A stretch of DNA of 64,000 bases from Pyropia yezoensis. Lineage: Eukaryota; Rhodophyta; Bangiophyceae; Bangiales; Bangiaceae. The position numbers and the translations under genes were made by a program. Below, piece after piece: positions 9,822-19,160 of the stretch (position 1 is the stretch's first letter; each line of letters opens with the position of its first letter). The notes below the pieces were generated by a model. It saw nothing but the letters and a program-made list of their open reading frames with translations, was not told the DNA's origin and ran no database searches. The DNA lies in the NCBI GenBank assembly GCA_009829735.1, contig CM020619.1, positions 29,042,063-29,106,062 on the forward strand, given 5' to 3'.

Positions 9822-11560
9822 TTAGAGGTTTCGGTCTCCAGGTCAAAGTCCGTAGGAGCTTCCCTTGCCGGAGCCTCCGTGATGCTCTGTAAGGTTGCCA
9901 CTCGGATTGCGTGTACCTGTGCCTGGTCCATCTTGGAGGGTGCTCGCCGGTCAGCCCAGTTGACCGCCTTTGCAAACACCAGTCCTTGACGCTTGAGTTT
10001 CTCCTGGAGGTCCTTGGGAATGGTCGGGCACTGGTAGGACATGTGATCCTCCTTCTGGCACAGCCAACAAGACCGGAACCGCTGGTTCTTGACTTGCTTG
10101 GGGGCGACCAGGGATGGTTGCTCCTTAGAAATGAAGCCGCCCCACTTGTCCCCTGACCCCATGGGTGAGGTCTCGCCAACTGCGAGTACCGGTACAGGGC
10201 TAACACCTCCCTTATACTTGTCGGGTCCGGGTCGAACTCGCGACAACGGCTTGGGAGTTGATACCATGGGAGCTTGGAGGGCCCTGGCTTGCCGGTGCTT
10301 GCCCTGGGTGTAGGCCATCAACTGCTGGAAGGTATACATACGTTCTTGATGTTCCTGGTTGTAGTTCTCCGCATCCACTTGAAGATATTCAGGAAGCCCT
10401 TCCGAGAAGATCATCTTGAGCATGTCCTCAGGGTAAACGTTGCCAAAAGCATCGCTCATCTCCCGGACACGACGGGCGAACGCCTCTGGAGTCTCTTGTC
10501 TTTCCATGGTTGCCCGGTTCAGCCTGCCGACTGCTTTACGCAGAGAGTCCGCGTCAGCGTAGTTGGACAGGAGCCAGTTGACCGCCTCCGGATAACTCGC
10601 GACGGTACGTCCGACAATGTGTCCGGCAGAGTCTGGTAGAACCTGTGCAAACCGCTGTTCCGCTTCTCCGGTCATGAAGTTAACCAGGAGGTAGAGAGCC
10701 TTGCCCTCGGACACATCGTTGTCATTGCATGCCTTGACAAACCGGCGCAGGAAGGCAAAGATAAGCGCCGGTCTCTTCCCGGAAAACTTAGGATGTCCCC
10801 CGAAGCTCGGCTGCATTCGCCGGTTCAGGGACGCCATCTTCTTGGCCATCTTCCGGGTGTAACCTTGGTCTTGATTCTCCAGCCGGTAGTTACCCCAATA
10901 CGTGACCTTGTTCAGGGTGGCATCTCCCACTTGGTGGGCAGGGAAGTCAAACTCGACTAGCCTGCGCCGGGTGGGACCGGGAGATGCATCCCGATCATAT
11001 CTCTCCTCAGAGCTGGAGGAACTGGTCTCGCTGGTGCTAGAGCGACGGCGATGACGCCGACGCCTTTGGCTGCTCCGGTTACCGGTCTTGGAGCTCCCCG
11101 CCCCATAGGATGCAAGCGGAGGAAAAGCTTGGCAGGTCCCAGGAGTCGAGGTCTCAGGGAGACCCGTAGAACCAGTCACAACGGTGCCTCTGGCATCGCT
11201 AGTGCCCACAGGAAGAGGTGTATACACCCAACTGCCATGTGTGGGTCGAGGAGTAAACACACCAGGGGCTATCCCTGGAGGTTGAGGAGTAGAGCCGACA
11301 GGAGGGAGACGTCTGCTGCGAGCGGACTCAAACGCCGTTGACCCCGGGGTGGCTCCCACAGGAGGAACAGCTGGAGGAACGGGAGCAGGTCGTGCTTGGC
11401 CGCCTGTGGACTCCAGTCCGCTACCGGATGTCACACCCAGGTCTGCTTCACCCGTAGGGAGAACGCCGGGTTGGGCACCGTCCCCCGCGGTGACCAGGGA
11501 TGCATCAAGGGACGCGGGTTCTACCCCTTCGGGCACCGTCGTGCCAGGGAGGGTAGCCAT
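9683..11560 (-). CDS. gag: Ty3/gypsy Gag, copy 2 (stop codon lost, C-terminus extended)
   Basis: This is a close homologue of the Gag at 4376-6136. The chosen ATG at 11560 matches the other copy; the frame is open 41 codons further upstream. It has the same capsid region and the same zinc knuckle CWLCQKEDHMSYQC. Two differences stand out. It keeps two residues (Met-Tyr) that copy 1 lacks near the end of the capsid. It also has TCG where copy 1 has the TAG stop, so the frame runs about 45 codons further to 9683. Pol overlaps it in the -1 frame. Confidence 0.9.
   Translation of the reverse strand: MATLPGTTVPEGVEPASLDASLVTAGDGAQPGVLPTGEADLGVTSGSGLESTGGQARPAPVPPAVPPVGATPGSTAFESARSRRLPPVGSTPQPPGIAPGVFTPRPTHGSWVYTPLPVGTSDARGTVVTGSTGLPETSTPGTCQAFPPLASYGAGSSKTGNRSSQRRRRHRRRSSTSETSSSSSEERYDRDASPGPTRRRLVEFDFPAHQVGDATLNKVTYWGNYRLENQDQGYTRKMAKKMASLNRRMQPSFGGHPKFSGKRPALIFAFLRRFVKACNDNDVSEGKALYLLVNFMTGEAEQRFAQVLPDSAGHIVGRTVASYPEAVNWLLSNYADADSLRKAVGRLNRATMERQETPEAFARRVREMSDAFGNVYPEDMLKMIFSEGLPEYLQVDAENYNQEHQERMYTFQQLMAYTQGKHRQARALQAPMVSTPKPLSRVRPGPDKYKGGVSPVPVLAVGETSPMGSGDKWGGFISKEQPSLVAPKQVKNQRFRSCWLCQKEDHMSYQCPTIPKDLQEKLKRQGLVFAKAVNWADRRAPSKMDQAQVHAIRVATLQSITEAPAREAPTDFDLETETSKDSSDPGNESGRRSPQASSRISNGRVLLPVLPLRTGRKDGSYPLNR
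9800..9806 (-). other. -1 ribosomal frameshift heptamer GGGAAAC
   Basis: On the minus strand, in gag frame, the codons are CCG GGA AAC GAG. G GGA AAC fits the X XXY YYZ rule for -1 slippage. A slip here enters the protease frame that is open from 9821. This is a sequence match only; I did not find a convincing downstream stem-loop by eye. Confidence 0.6.
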
Positions 11561-11751
11561 GTTGGTCTCTTGACAGCCACAGTCCAGTTGCCTGCGTGTC
11601 CAAAGATCGCCAGACCACAAGAGAGGGGTTGGAGAGCCAGGAATGGGATTCCCGTGAACGGGTGCAAATAATTCCCAAACCACCGAAAAAGACAGAACAG
11701 GAACAACCCAACCGCTGCTCCCAAATGTCTCTTCTCAAACACTCCAATCAT

Positions 11752-11768
11752 CCCCTGCTGCTCCACCA
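11752..11768 (-). other. Primer binding site of element 1'
   Basis: The minus strand reads TGGTGGAGCAGCAGGGG, four bases from the LTR edge at 11773, as in element 1. Confidence 0.75.
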
Positions 11769-11772
11769 AATA

Positions 11773-12343
11773 TGTGGTATAAAACTCGATCCTCTCAGAC
11801 ACGTGTCAATATCCCTCGGGGGAAAGGGACAGGTAACACAGAAAGGGGAACTACGAGAATGGTATGCCTGTTGCCTCACGTGCCTGCTCGCAGAGCAAAC
11901 AGATACGCACGGTAGTGCACACGGGGAAGAGAAAAGCAAACGCGCAGTTGTCTTTTTCCTGAGGGCGCGGGCCAAGGGCGCCTCGCTGTCCCTCTTAACG
12001 TGCATCTGGGGGAGCCTCGGCACGTTGGCCAGGTAGCCCCCCCATAACCCCGAGTGGCCCCGACCCGAGTCTAACCTCGTCAGGTCGGGGGCCACTATCA
12101 CTACTAATTCTATTCCCACTCACTAATCTCACACTCAAATTCTCTCAAATCAAGTCCCTCACAAGTATGCAAAAACCCATCAGCAATCCCTCTCTCACGT
12201 GTGGATAGCGTAGTCCACCGCATCCCAGTGCCGGGCACGGGCCACGGCCGCCAACCATCACCACACGGCGGGCGTGTTCTGGCACCTGGTGCCCTCTGGT
12301 TGTAGCCCCGGGTCGGCGCCAAGTCGGGGCCAGGGATGCTACA
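11773..12343 (-). repeat. 5' LTR of element 1' (LTR family 1)
   Basis: This 571-bp LTR runs from TGTGGTAT to ATGCTACA and is the second copy of the LTR at 6346-6917. Scattered substitutions and one small deletion distinguish the two. Similarity ends exactly at 12343. Confidence 0.9.
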
Positions 12344-12422
12344 GCGCCCCCAACGCCGAGACGTGCGTTTACGCACCCCCTCACAGGGCCGACCGGGTCG
12401 GTCGGAACTGAGGAGAGGGGAG
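12344..12422 (+). mobile_element. Remnant 3' end of a plus-strand family 2 element, with polypurine tract
   Basis: These 79 bases sit between LTR1' and the plus-oriented LTR2. They end in the purine run GAGGAGAGGGGAG (12410-12422) directly before the LTR, where a polypurine tract that primes plus-strand DNA belongs. The simplest reading is that element 1' inserted just upstream of the 3' LTR of an older family 2 element. Confidence 0.55.
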
Positions 12423-12891
12423 TGTGGCAGTATTGACCCCCAGGTAGGGGGGCAACACGTGCCATGCAAGGGGCGGCAGGCCACTAGCCTGATCCGTTCC
12501 TCCCCCTGCATTTGGGTCCATATTCCCTAAGTTTGGGATAGTTAGCTTAGTAGTAAATCCAACTTGGATTTGAGGGTTTTCTGCATTTATCGTCTTGAAT
12601 TTTCGTGTGGCCCGGTGGGCAGGTGCTGGGGTGGGAGATTCTGAGTGGCGAGATTCTGAGTGGACCCTGGGGGGATAAGGGGAGGGACAGCGGGGCTTGG
12701 CCCTGCGTCCCTGTCCCGACCAAGAAACTGTTGGACCACACACCATCCTCTTGTTTGTCCGTGGGGGGTTTGCCCCACAACAGGGACAGAGTGTGTGCGA
12801 CTTGCACTTCTTCCGGTTCCCCCGACACGGGAGGCAGCCCTTGCACACCGCCCCAACTTGGGTGCCGTGTGTGCATGTGGTTTTTGCCACA
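12423..12891 (+). repeat. 3' LTR of a plus-strand family 2 element
   Basis: This is the reverse complement of the LTR at 8727-9195, bounded by TGTGGCAG and TTGCCACA. No primer binding site follows 12891, and a purine tract precedes 12423, so it is a 3' LTR read on the plus strand. The ORF at 12937 starts 45 bases further on. Confidence 0.88.
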
Positions 12892-12936
12892 TACACCTCA
12901 AATGTCAGTAACAACCGGCTCGTCCTCGACACGACG

Positions 12937-13671
12937 ATGGACGCGCAGGGCCTGACGGCGGCGGGCGCTAACGTGTTTCTTCACAAGCGGGTATTGTTTC
13001 CTTCCAAGCGTGCGGCGTCGGGCTTTGCCAAGATCCCGGTCTACCGTTTTTTGAAGCGGGCCCACACATACTTTTACACCACTGTTAAGACGACGGCGGT
13101 GAAGGTCTTCGTGGAAAACATGCATGAGCTGTCGGGCAACCAGATCGGGCACTCGACCACGCCCCTCAACGCCAAGAAGGCGCGCATTGTCCTGTCTGAG
13201 GCAGATGCTATCGCCCTGGTTGGTGATCTCGTCTTGGTCAACAACACGCGCGCGTGGAAGTCGCTGCTCGCCGCTGTCTCTGCTGTACTGAAGAAGATGG
13301 GCGGAGGTGACAAGTGTGAGGAACCCGGCCCGCTGCCCGGCGACGACCCGATCGTCGTTTGCAGGTACGGTCATCTCGCGCTCGTGGCGGTCAAGATTGA
13401 GCAGCACATCAAGCGCGTCGCCAATGTCAATGCGGCCACGAATGGCATGAACCAGGGTCACCGCACCCTGTACATAGAGTGGTTGCAGCGCCTGGACTTC
13501 AAGTTTGACAAGACGGCCGACGAGCAGCGCGGCGTGCGCCTCATCGATGGTGATGACAAGGATCGCGCTGTCGTTGAGACGGAGGAGGACGACGACAACC
13601 TGGCGGACTTCGGAGCGGATGCCGAGGATGACGACGACGCCGCCGAGGAGGACGGGGAAGCGGACGTGTAG
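12937..13671 (+). CDS. Unrecognised 244-aa protein with acidic C-terminal tail, abutting an LTR
   Basis: I do not recognise this family. The frame from the ATG at 12937 has coding character: lysine-rich and hydrophobic segments such as AKIPVYRFLKRAHTYFYTTV and AWKSLLAAVSAVLKKMGGGD. It then has a highly acidic tail (EEDDDNLADFGADAEDDDDA and following) of the kind seen in proteins that bind basic partners. I see no signal peptide or membrane segment. The same frame is open leftward through the LTR, so the true N-terminus may have been lost when the LTR element inserted. It could be a host gene fragment or a mobile-element gene. Confidence 0.5.
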   Translation: MDAQGLTAAGANVFLHKRVLFPSKRAASGFAKIPVYRFLKRAHTYFYTTVKTTAVKVFVENMHELSGNQIGHSTTPLNAKKARIVLSEADAIALVGDLVLVNNTRAWKSLLAAVSAVLKKMGGGDKCEEPGPLPGDDPIVVCRYGHLALVAVKIEQHIKRVANVNAATNGMNQGHRTLYIEWLQRLDFKFDKTADEQRGVRLIDGDDKDRAVVETEEDDDNLADFGADAEDDDDAAEEDGEADV

Positions 13672-14783
13672 AGCTCAACATGTGCATCGCCTGCGTGGGA
13701 AGGTCAGCATGAGCTGTGCGGCTGGCCCCACTATGCGGTTCCGCTTGCAATACGCGTGTTACTTGGTGGGGGCTATGGCACGGGCTCTGTGGGGTCCAAT
13801 GAGTGGCCGCCACCTCCGTCGAGGTCTATCTTTCTTTGTTGTATTGTTGGCTGTGTTGTCCGGATAGTGTGAGGGATCCCGTGGGCGTCCTGATCGCCGA
13901 TATGCGGCGGACACGTGCATGTAGTGTTTGGTGTTGGTTTTGTGTCCCAGGTCTTAGATGCCGGCGTCATGTGAGTGATGGCATGGCCCCTGTGCGAGCG
14001 AGTGTGCATTCGGGGTATGTGTTGCGCTTCTCTTTGTTGCCATGTTGGTCGTTCGACCGGGGTACCCTGGCCGCCATGACAGCGCCGGCGGCCGGGTAGC
14101 ACGAGGGTGCAGACGACCCTGTAGCCAGTACCTTGCGGGCCGTCAAGGTGCCGTCGCGGTGCCGCCCCCCGCGACCGGTTGGCTACTGTTTTTCTGTATC
14201 CCCACGCCGACAGGCCATGCCAGGTGCGGGAACCGAAACCGCGCCCTGCCGAGCATGGTCACCCGCAACCAATGCTCTCGTATTTGCTGGCGATCGTCAT
14301 TGCCACATAAATCCCGTGCTCACTCTCACTCCGCGCCTGCACTCGCTTCCCCGAGACCCATCGCGAGTCATGGCGCCGCTCTCACGTCGGAACGAGTCGT
14401 GGGTGAATAGCGCATTGGACACCTATGTGACACAATCGGGAACGGTCCACGGATAACCCTTAGATGAAGTGCGTACGGAAAATTGGATTTTCCAGTCTGC
14501 ACGCCTTCCCGACGCACCAACTGGTCGTTTGCCAATGGAAAGGGCGCTCTTCTCGGTGGTTTTCGCCAGGACAGCGGTGCCCCCCAGCCGCTCATGCGCG
14601 CACGTGTGTGGGTTGCGATCCGGGCCCCGTCCAGCAACGATGCGCGCCCCTCGTCCGCCACCCGCCCTCTCCCTCGTCCGCCACCCGCCCTCTCCCTCTT
14701 CCTACCACCGTTCCTCCCTCGTTGGCCCCGCCCCCCCCCCCTCTGCCCCCCCCCCCCCCCTGTTCACACCCGGTGTGGCTACC
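13672..14783. other. Intergenic region with a dispersed repeat
   Basis: I see no supported gene here. Several short frames exist but none has recognisable features. The right half carries a repeat at 14330-14560, which may form part of the upstream region of the RING gene. Confidence 0.6.
14330..14560 (-). repeat. Dispersed repeat R1, minus-strand copy
   Basis: The reverse complement resembles 23060-23300. Shared blocks include CGTCGGGAAGGCGT, AAGGGTTATCC, TGCGCTATTCACCCACGA versus GGCGCTATTCACCCACGA, and CTCGCGATGGG, in the same order. A weaker, shorter match lies near 23805-23845. No coding potential is seen. Confidence 0.6.
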
Positions 14784-15694
14784 ATGGAGTCCCATCCCCC
14801 ACCGCTCGTCGACGCTGACGACGGCGTCAGTGGCAGCGGCAGCAGCAGCAGCAGCCGCGTCGGCACTGGCAGCGGCCGCAGCGGCCGCGGCGGCGGCGGC
14901 AGCGGCAGCATCAGCGGCGTCGAAGGGGGTGGAGATGGCAGGAGCCATGAGCGGTCGGCGTCCCCTTCCTCTACCCCCCCCGCCGCCGCTCCCGCCCCCC
15001 CCCCGCACCCCCCCTCCCCCCCCCCCCCCCCCCCCCCCGCGTTTGAGTGCAACATTTGTTTCGACACCCCCGCCGAGCCGGTGGTAACCCCCTGTGGCCA
15101 CCTCTACTGCTGGGCGTGCCTCTACCGGTGGCTCCGCCTGCACGCCGCCTCCCCTGGGTGTCCGGTGTGCAAGGCGGCGGTCAGCCGGGAGACGGTCATC
15201 CCCATTTACGGGCGGGGGGGGGGAGGGGGGGCGGCAACGGGGGAGGCGAGAGGGGGGGAGGAGGCCGCGACGCCGCCGCGGCCTCGGGCGAGGCGGACCG
15301 GTACGTTCGGAGGGGAGGGGAGGGGAGGGGCGAAAAGGGTGCTGGCGGTTGGAGGAATTGGGGCGTCAACTGGGCTGGGGGTGGTGGGGGTTGACCTTGT
15401 GGGGTGACGAGGCGGGTTACGGGGGCATATGCGTCACGTGTTGAACGTGCGGCCAGCACGCCGGGAGACAATGGGACTGACCTCTGCGTCTATACGTTCT
15501 CCACCTTGCCTTTGGTCGGCCCTCGTCGATGGGGGGCATGTGTGCTGGCTGGTGTGCTTGCCCTTGGCCCCCGCTCCCCTTCTTCACTGGTACAGAGGCG
15601 GCGACGGCGGCAGGGCACGGGGGCCTGCGGCACCGCCACCCACACGCGGGCGCTCGCGCGTACGGGGGCAGCATGGACGGGGGTGGCGGCCGCA

Positions 15695-15750
<56 letters not shown>

Positions 15751-16621
15751 AGCGGCAGCGGCGGCGGTGAGGGAGGTGGTGGTGGTGGCTATGGCGGCCG
15801 CGACGGGATGGGCGCCTGGCCGCCCGCGTATGGCGGCGGCGGCGGGGGCGCCGCCTACCATGGCGGGGGGGGCGTCCACGTCGCCGGTGGTGGCTGGGTT
15901 GGTGGCGGCGGCGGCAGCGGCGGTGGTGGTGACGGCTTTGATGGGCCTGGCGGCGGTGGCGGTGGCGGTGGCGGCGGCGCGTCGACGGCGGGGCTCTTCC
16001 CGGCGCTGTTCAACATGCAGATTGCGTACCCCCCGTTTGGGGACGCCTGGTATGGTACGTTGTGGGGGGTGGGACGGAGGGGCGGGCACGGGTGAGTCAT
16101 GTGGTCGTGGGCCGCCCCTCGGCGTGTGGTCCTGTGTGAGGAGGGCCAGGGTGCCCGGCAGACGCGGCGTAAGGGCGTGCATGTGGTGGCGGTAGCGGTG
16201 ATGGTGGTGGTGGCACGTGGCTGTCCCTGCTGCTCACCCCTCGCGCACCAGAGGCAGCAACGACGGCGGACCTGTTGAGCCGTGGAGGGCTCGGCATTCC
16301 GGGGTGATGGTGGCTTCAGTGTTGCGCGTTGCCGCCGCCTCCTTCCGACTTGGTCTTTACGGCCACAGATATCTAACAGTGCAGTGACTGTTCCGCCCTC
16401 CGTTTGGCGTCAGCGCCCCGTCACACATCGGTGTTTTGTTCTCCTTTTCTTCTGACCCCTCCCTCCCCCTCCATCACCCTGTCTGGTTCCGTTTCCCCTT
16501 TCTTTCTCTCGGCCCCTCCACAGCACCTCAGTTGCCGCCAGAGGTGGAGATGCGTGAGCGGGTGGCGCGCTTCTTCCTTCTCATTGTGTTTTGTGTATTC
16601 CTGTTCATTGCGATGCTGTGA
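14784..16621 (+). CDS. ER membrane-anchored RING E3 ubiquitin ligase, RNF5/RNF185/RMA type (3 exons)
   Basis: This is a predicted ubiquitin ligase of ER quality control. Exons are 14784-15300, 15596-16054 and 16524-16621. Both introns are phase 1 GT-AG, with donors GTACGT, and the joined frame gives 357 aa. Exon 1 has a C3HC4 RING ([20 protein letters not shown] ... [20 protein letters not shown]). Its zinc ligands and the trailing VIPIYGRG are typical of RNF5/RNF185. Exon 2 is almost pure glycine runs and then [13 protein letters not shown], which matches the segment before the anchor in RNF185. Exon 3 is one C-terminal transmembrane helix ([17 protein letters not shown]). The Pro run before the RING and the Gly-rich linker make it longer than the usual 180-250 aa. 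Confidence 0.85.
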
Positions 16622-17207
16622 GCGGGCTGCTCCTCCTCGGCGCGGTTGCCGCGGACTGGCGCAGGGGTATGTATTTTTTCAGACTGGTGCTGCTTGTTGC
16701 TGTGGCCCAGGGTGGCTAGGGTGGCCATCCCCATGTCTATATGACACCTGCGCCGCCGTAGCGGCTGTGTGTATATAGTAGTTTGGCTGCGTCATATCCG
16801 CGTGGCTTATGTGACGCTCCAGATGGCCCTTTCTACTTGACCTTTCGTTATGTATCACATTCGGAAGCTGTTCATTTTTCGTCACGCATGCAAGGAAGTA
16901 TAATTGTGGAACGAATATTAGGCAGCACAAATATTCCTGGTGTTCACTCGGTCTCGAGGACCCCAACGGCGGTGAGGCGCCTGGTCTGGACCTGCGCCGA
17001 CCAGCACCGAGATCGCCGCTGGCGTCCCCGTCGCCTCCGCCGCTTCCACCACCAGCACGTCGATCGTGACGTGGACTGGTTGGTGCTCGTGCTGACCACC
17101 TTTATCCCATTTGAAGTGTCGGCCGCCTCCTTGCTCCGACCCCCGCCCGAGCCCAACGCGGCGGACTCCCCTGCTCACCCGCCCCGTAGCGGCGTACGCC
17201 GGCCACC
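16622..17207. other. Intergenic region, nothing supported
   Basis: This is the spacer between the RING gene and the Sey1-like gene, both on the plus strand. Part of it (about 16780-16930) is less GC-rich than its surroundings. I see no gene, repeat or RNA. Confidence 0.6.
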
Positions 17208-19160
17208 ATGGACACGACCGTCATTGCCAGTGATGGCACCTACCGCGCGGATGCGTACCGGTCGCTGGTCGCCAAGGCGTCTGGCCCTGCAGGCGGCGGT
17301 GAGGACGGCGCCTACACGGTCCTGGCCGCGTATGGCGCGACCCCGGCGGCGCCGGCACCCCTCCTCGCCGCCCTCCTCGCCGATGTGGACGCCCCCGAGG
17401 CGGCCGACGTGGATGCCGCCGCCGTCGCGGCCGCGGCGGCGGCGCTCTCACCCACCACCGCCGCGGCGGGTGCTGCTGCGGGCGCACCCGCGTCGGCGGC
17501 GGCCGTGACGGGGGGAGTGGCCGCCGTCGACGACTCGTCCGTGTTGGCCAGCCCCGCTCGCGGGGTAGTGGGCCTCAGCGTGCCGCCGCCGCCGTCGACG
17601 TCGGCGGCTGCGCCCACTGCCAGTGACGCGGCCGCCGCGGCCGCCGCGGCGCGGTCGGCTGTGTGGGCGGCCACCGTCGCGGACGGGCTGCTGTGGGTGG
17701 TCCGCGCGCCCGACCTCCGCCGCCCCGTTGCGTCGGGGCTGTCGTCCCTCCTGTCGGCGGTGGCGGCGTCTCTGCGGGTGCGGAGCAAGGTGACTGCGGC
17801 GGCCAGCGGGGCGGGGCAGGGCGCCGGCAAGCGGCTGCTGCTGGTGGCGGTGATGGACCTGGACCTCGACGAGACGCCCCGGGAGGCGCTAGTCGCGGCG
17901 GCACTCGCCGAGCTGGCTGCTGCCTGGGGGTCCACGCCCCGGCCGGCGGGCTTTGCCTCCACCCGTCTGACCGATCTGTACCAGCTGGAGTTTGTGACCT
18001 TCCCCCACCGCCTTCACAACGCCTCCTCGTACGCAGACTCGGTGGTGACCCTCCGCGGGCGGCTTACCGACCCCGCCGCAGAGGCGTACCTCTTCCCCCC
18101 CGCCTCCCGTCCGCCGCCCTACGCGGCGGCCGCGGTGGGGGCCGACTCGGCCGACATGTATGCTAGCTCTGTGTGGGGCGCGCTCGAGGAAGATGGGGCG
18201 GGGGTGGAGGCGGCGCCGTCAAAGGCGGCTGCCAGCGGCGCCGATGGTGCGGATGGTGGCCCCGTGGACGCTGCAGCTGCCCCCGTCGACGATGGGGAGG
18301 CCAAGGCGGCCTACCGCCTGGACCAGCTGCGCGTCGCGGCGTACGAGCAGTACAGTGCCAACGCGGCCGACTGGAAGGACGTGGTCGATGGGGGGGCGCT
18401 GGTCGATGATTTTTCCGCCGCTGCGGATGCGCTGCGTCATCACACCCTGACCGCCTTTGATGAGGACGCCGCTGCGTACGCGTCGTCGGCCACGTTTGCG
18501 CGCAAGCGTGCCGAACTGGACGACGCCGTCGTCGCGGACCTTCGCGCCCTGTACGACAAGCAGGTGGCCACCGCGCGTGAGCGGGCGTACGACCGCTTCC
18601 GTGCGGCTGCGGCGGCCATTCCGCCGGGTGCGGATGGGGTGTCCCGTCGGGTGACGGCGGCGGTCAAGGAGGCCGAGAGCGCGTTCCGCGACTCGGTCGC
18701 GGAGCTGACGCCCGCCGGGGCAGCCGACGACTCGTGGCGCCCCGACGCGACGACAGAGGCGCTCAAAGTGTCGCTGCGAGAGGACGCGGCGGAGCGGCTG
18801 CAGCTGGCCAAGCTCCACGCCGCCCGCCGCAACCGCGCTGGCCGGCGGGGAGGCCGCGGAGGGGGCGGTGCGGGGGGCGGCGGTACCGAGCGCCAGCCGA
18901 TTGCGGTGAGCTTCCACTACCTCGCGCCGTCGGTGTTTGGCCTCAAGGATAGCCGGGTGGACCGGCTGAGCGCCGCCGACTCGGTGGCGTACCAGGCCAA
19001 GCCGGGGCCGGACATGGCGCTGGGCTCTCTCCGGCCGGCAGGGGCGGCCTCGGGCGGCGGGGGCCTGCTCGGCCGCGTGTTTCGCCGGAAGGGCGCCGCG
19101 ACAGCGGCGCGGCCAGACCTCGACTTGATCTACACCGACACCAAGGCGGGGAGCTCGTAG
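17208..19160 (+). CDS. Sey1/RHD3 (atlastin-like) family protein with degenerate GTPase domain
   Basis: This 650-aa protein resembles the Sey1/ROOT HAIR DEFECTIVE 3 family, which fuses ER tubules. The ATG at 17208 has a good context (GCCACCATGG). Family landmarks appear in order: VIASDGTYRADAY at the N-terminus, YTVLAAYG then LLAALL (the P-loop strand and helix), LLLVAVMDLDLDETPREAL (about 208-226, the strand with the guanine-specificity motif), and from about residue 370 a helical middle domain (LRVAAYEQYSANAADWKDVV ... FARKRAELDDAVVADLRALY). The Walker A residues are gone: where GxxxxGKS is expected it reads GATPAAPA (43-50). The C-terminus has no membrane hairpin or amphipathic tail that I can see. 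It is probably a pseudo-GTPase. Family assignment rests on my alignment by eye. Confidence 0.7.
   Translation: MDTTVIASDGTYRADAYRSLVAKASGPAGGGEDGAYTVLAAYGATPAAPAPLLAALLADVDAPEAADVDAAAVAAAAAALSPTTAAAGAAAGAPASAAAVTGGVAAVDDSSVLASPARGVVGLSVPPPPSTSAAAPTASDAAAAAAAARSAVWAATVADGLLWVVRAPDLRRPVASGLSSLLSAVAASLRVRSKVTAAASGAGQGAGKRLLLVAVMDLDLDETPREALVAAALAELAAAWGSTPRPAGFASTRLTDLYQLEFVTFPHRLHNASSYADSVVTLRGRLTDPAAEAYLFPPASRPPPYAAAAVGADSADMYASSVWGALEEDGAGVEAAPSKAAASGADGADGGPVDAAAAPVDDGEAKAAYRLDQLRVAAYEQYSANAADWKDVVDGGALVDDFSAAADALRHHTLTAFDEDAAAYASSATFARKRAELDDAVVADLRALYDKQVATARERAYDRFRAAAAAIPPGADGVSRRVTAAVKEAESAFRDSVAELTPAGAADDSWRPDATTEALKVSLREDAAERLQLAKLHAARRNRAGRRGGRGGGGAGGGGTERQPIAVSFHYLAPSVFGLKDSRVDRLSAADSVAYQAKPGPDMALGSLRPAGAASGGGGLLGRVFRRKGAATAARPDLDLIYTDTKAGSS

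Larger units (their letters stand above)
9196..12343 (-). mobile_element. Element 1': 5' portion of a second Ty3/gypsy family 1 copy
   Basis: From right to left it has LTR1 (11773-12343), a primer binding site (11752-11768), gag (11560-9683) and the start of pol. It then breaks at 9195/9196, where element 2 inserted. Its right LTR edge at 12343/12344 adjoins an 79-bp stretch that looks like the 3' end of yet another family 2 element. Confidence 0.9.
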
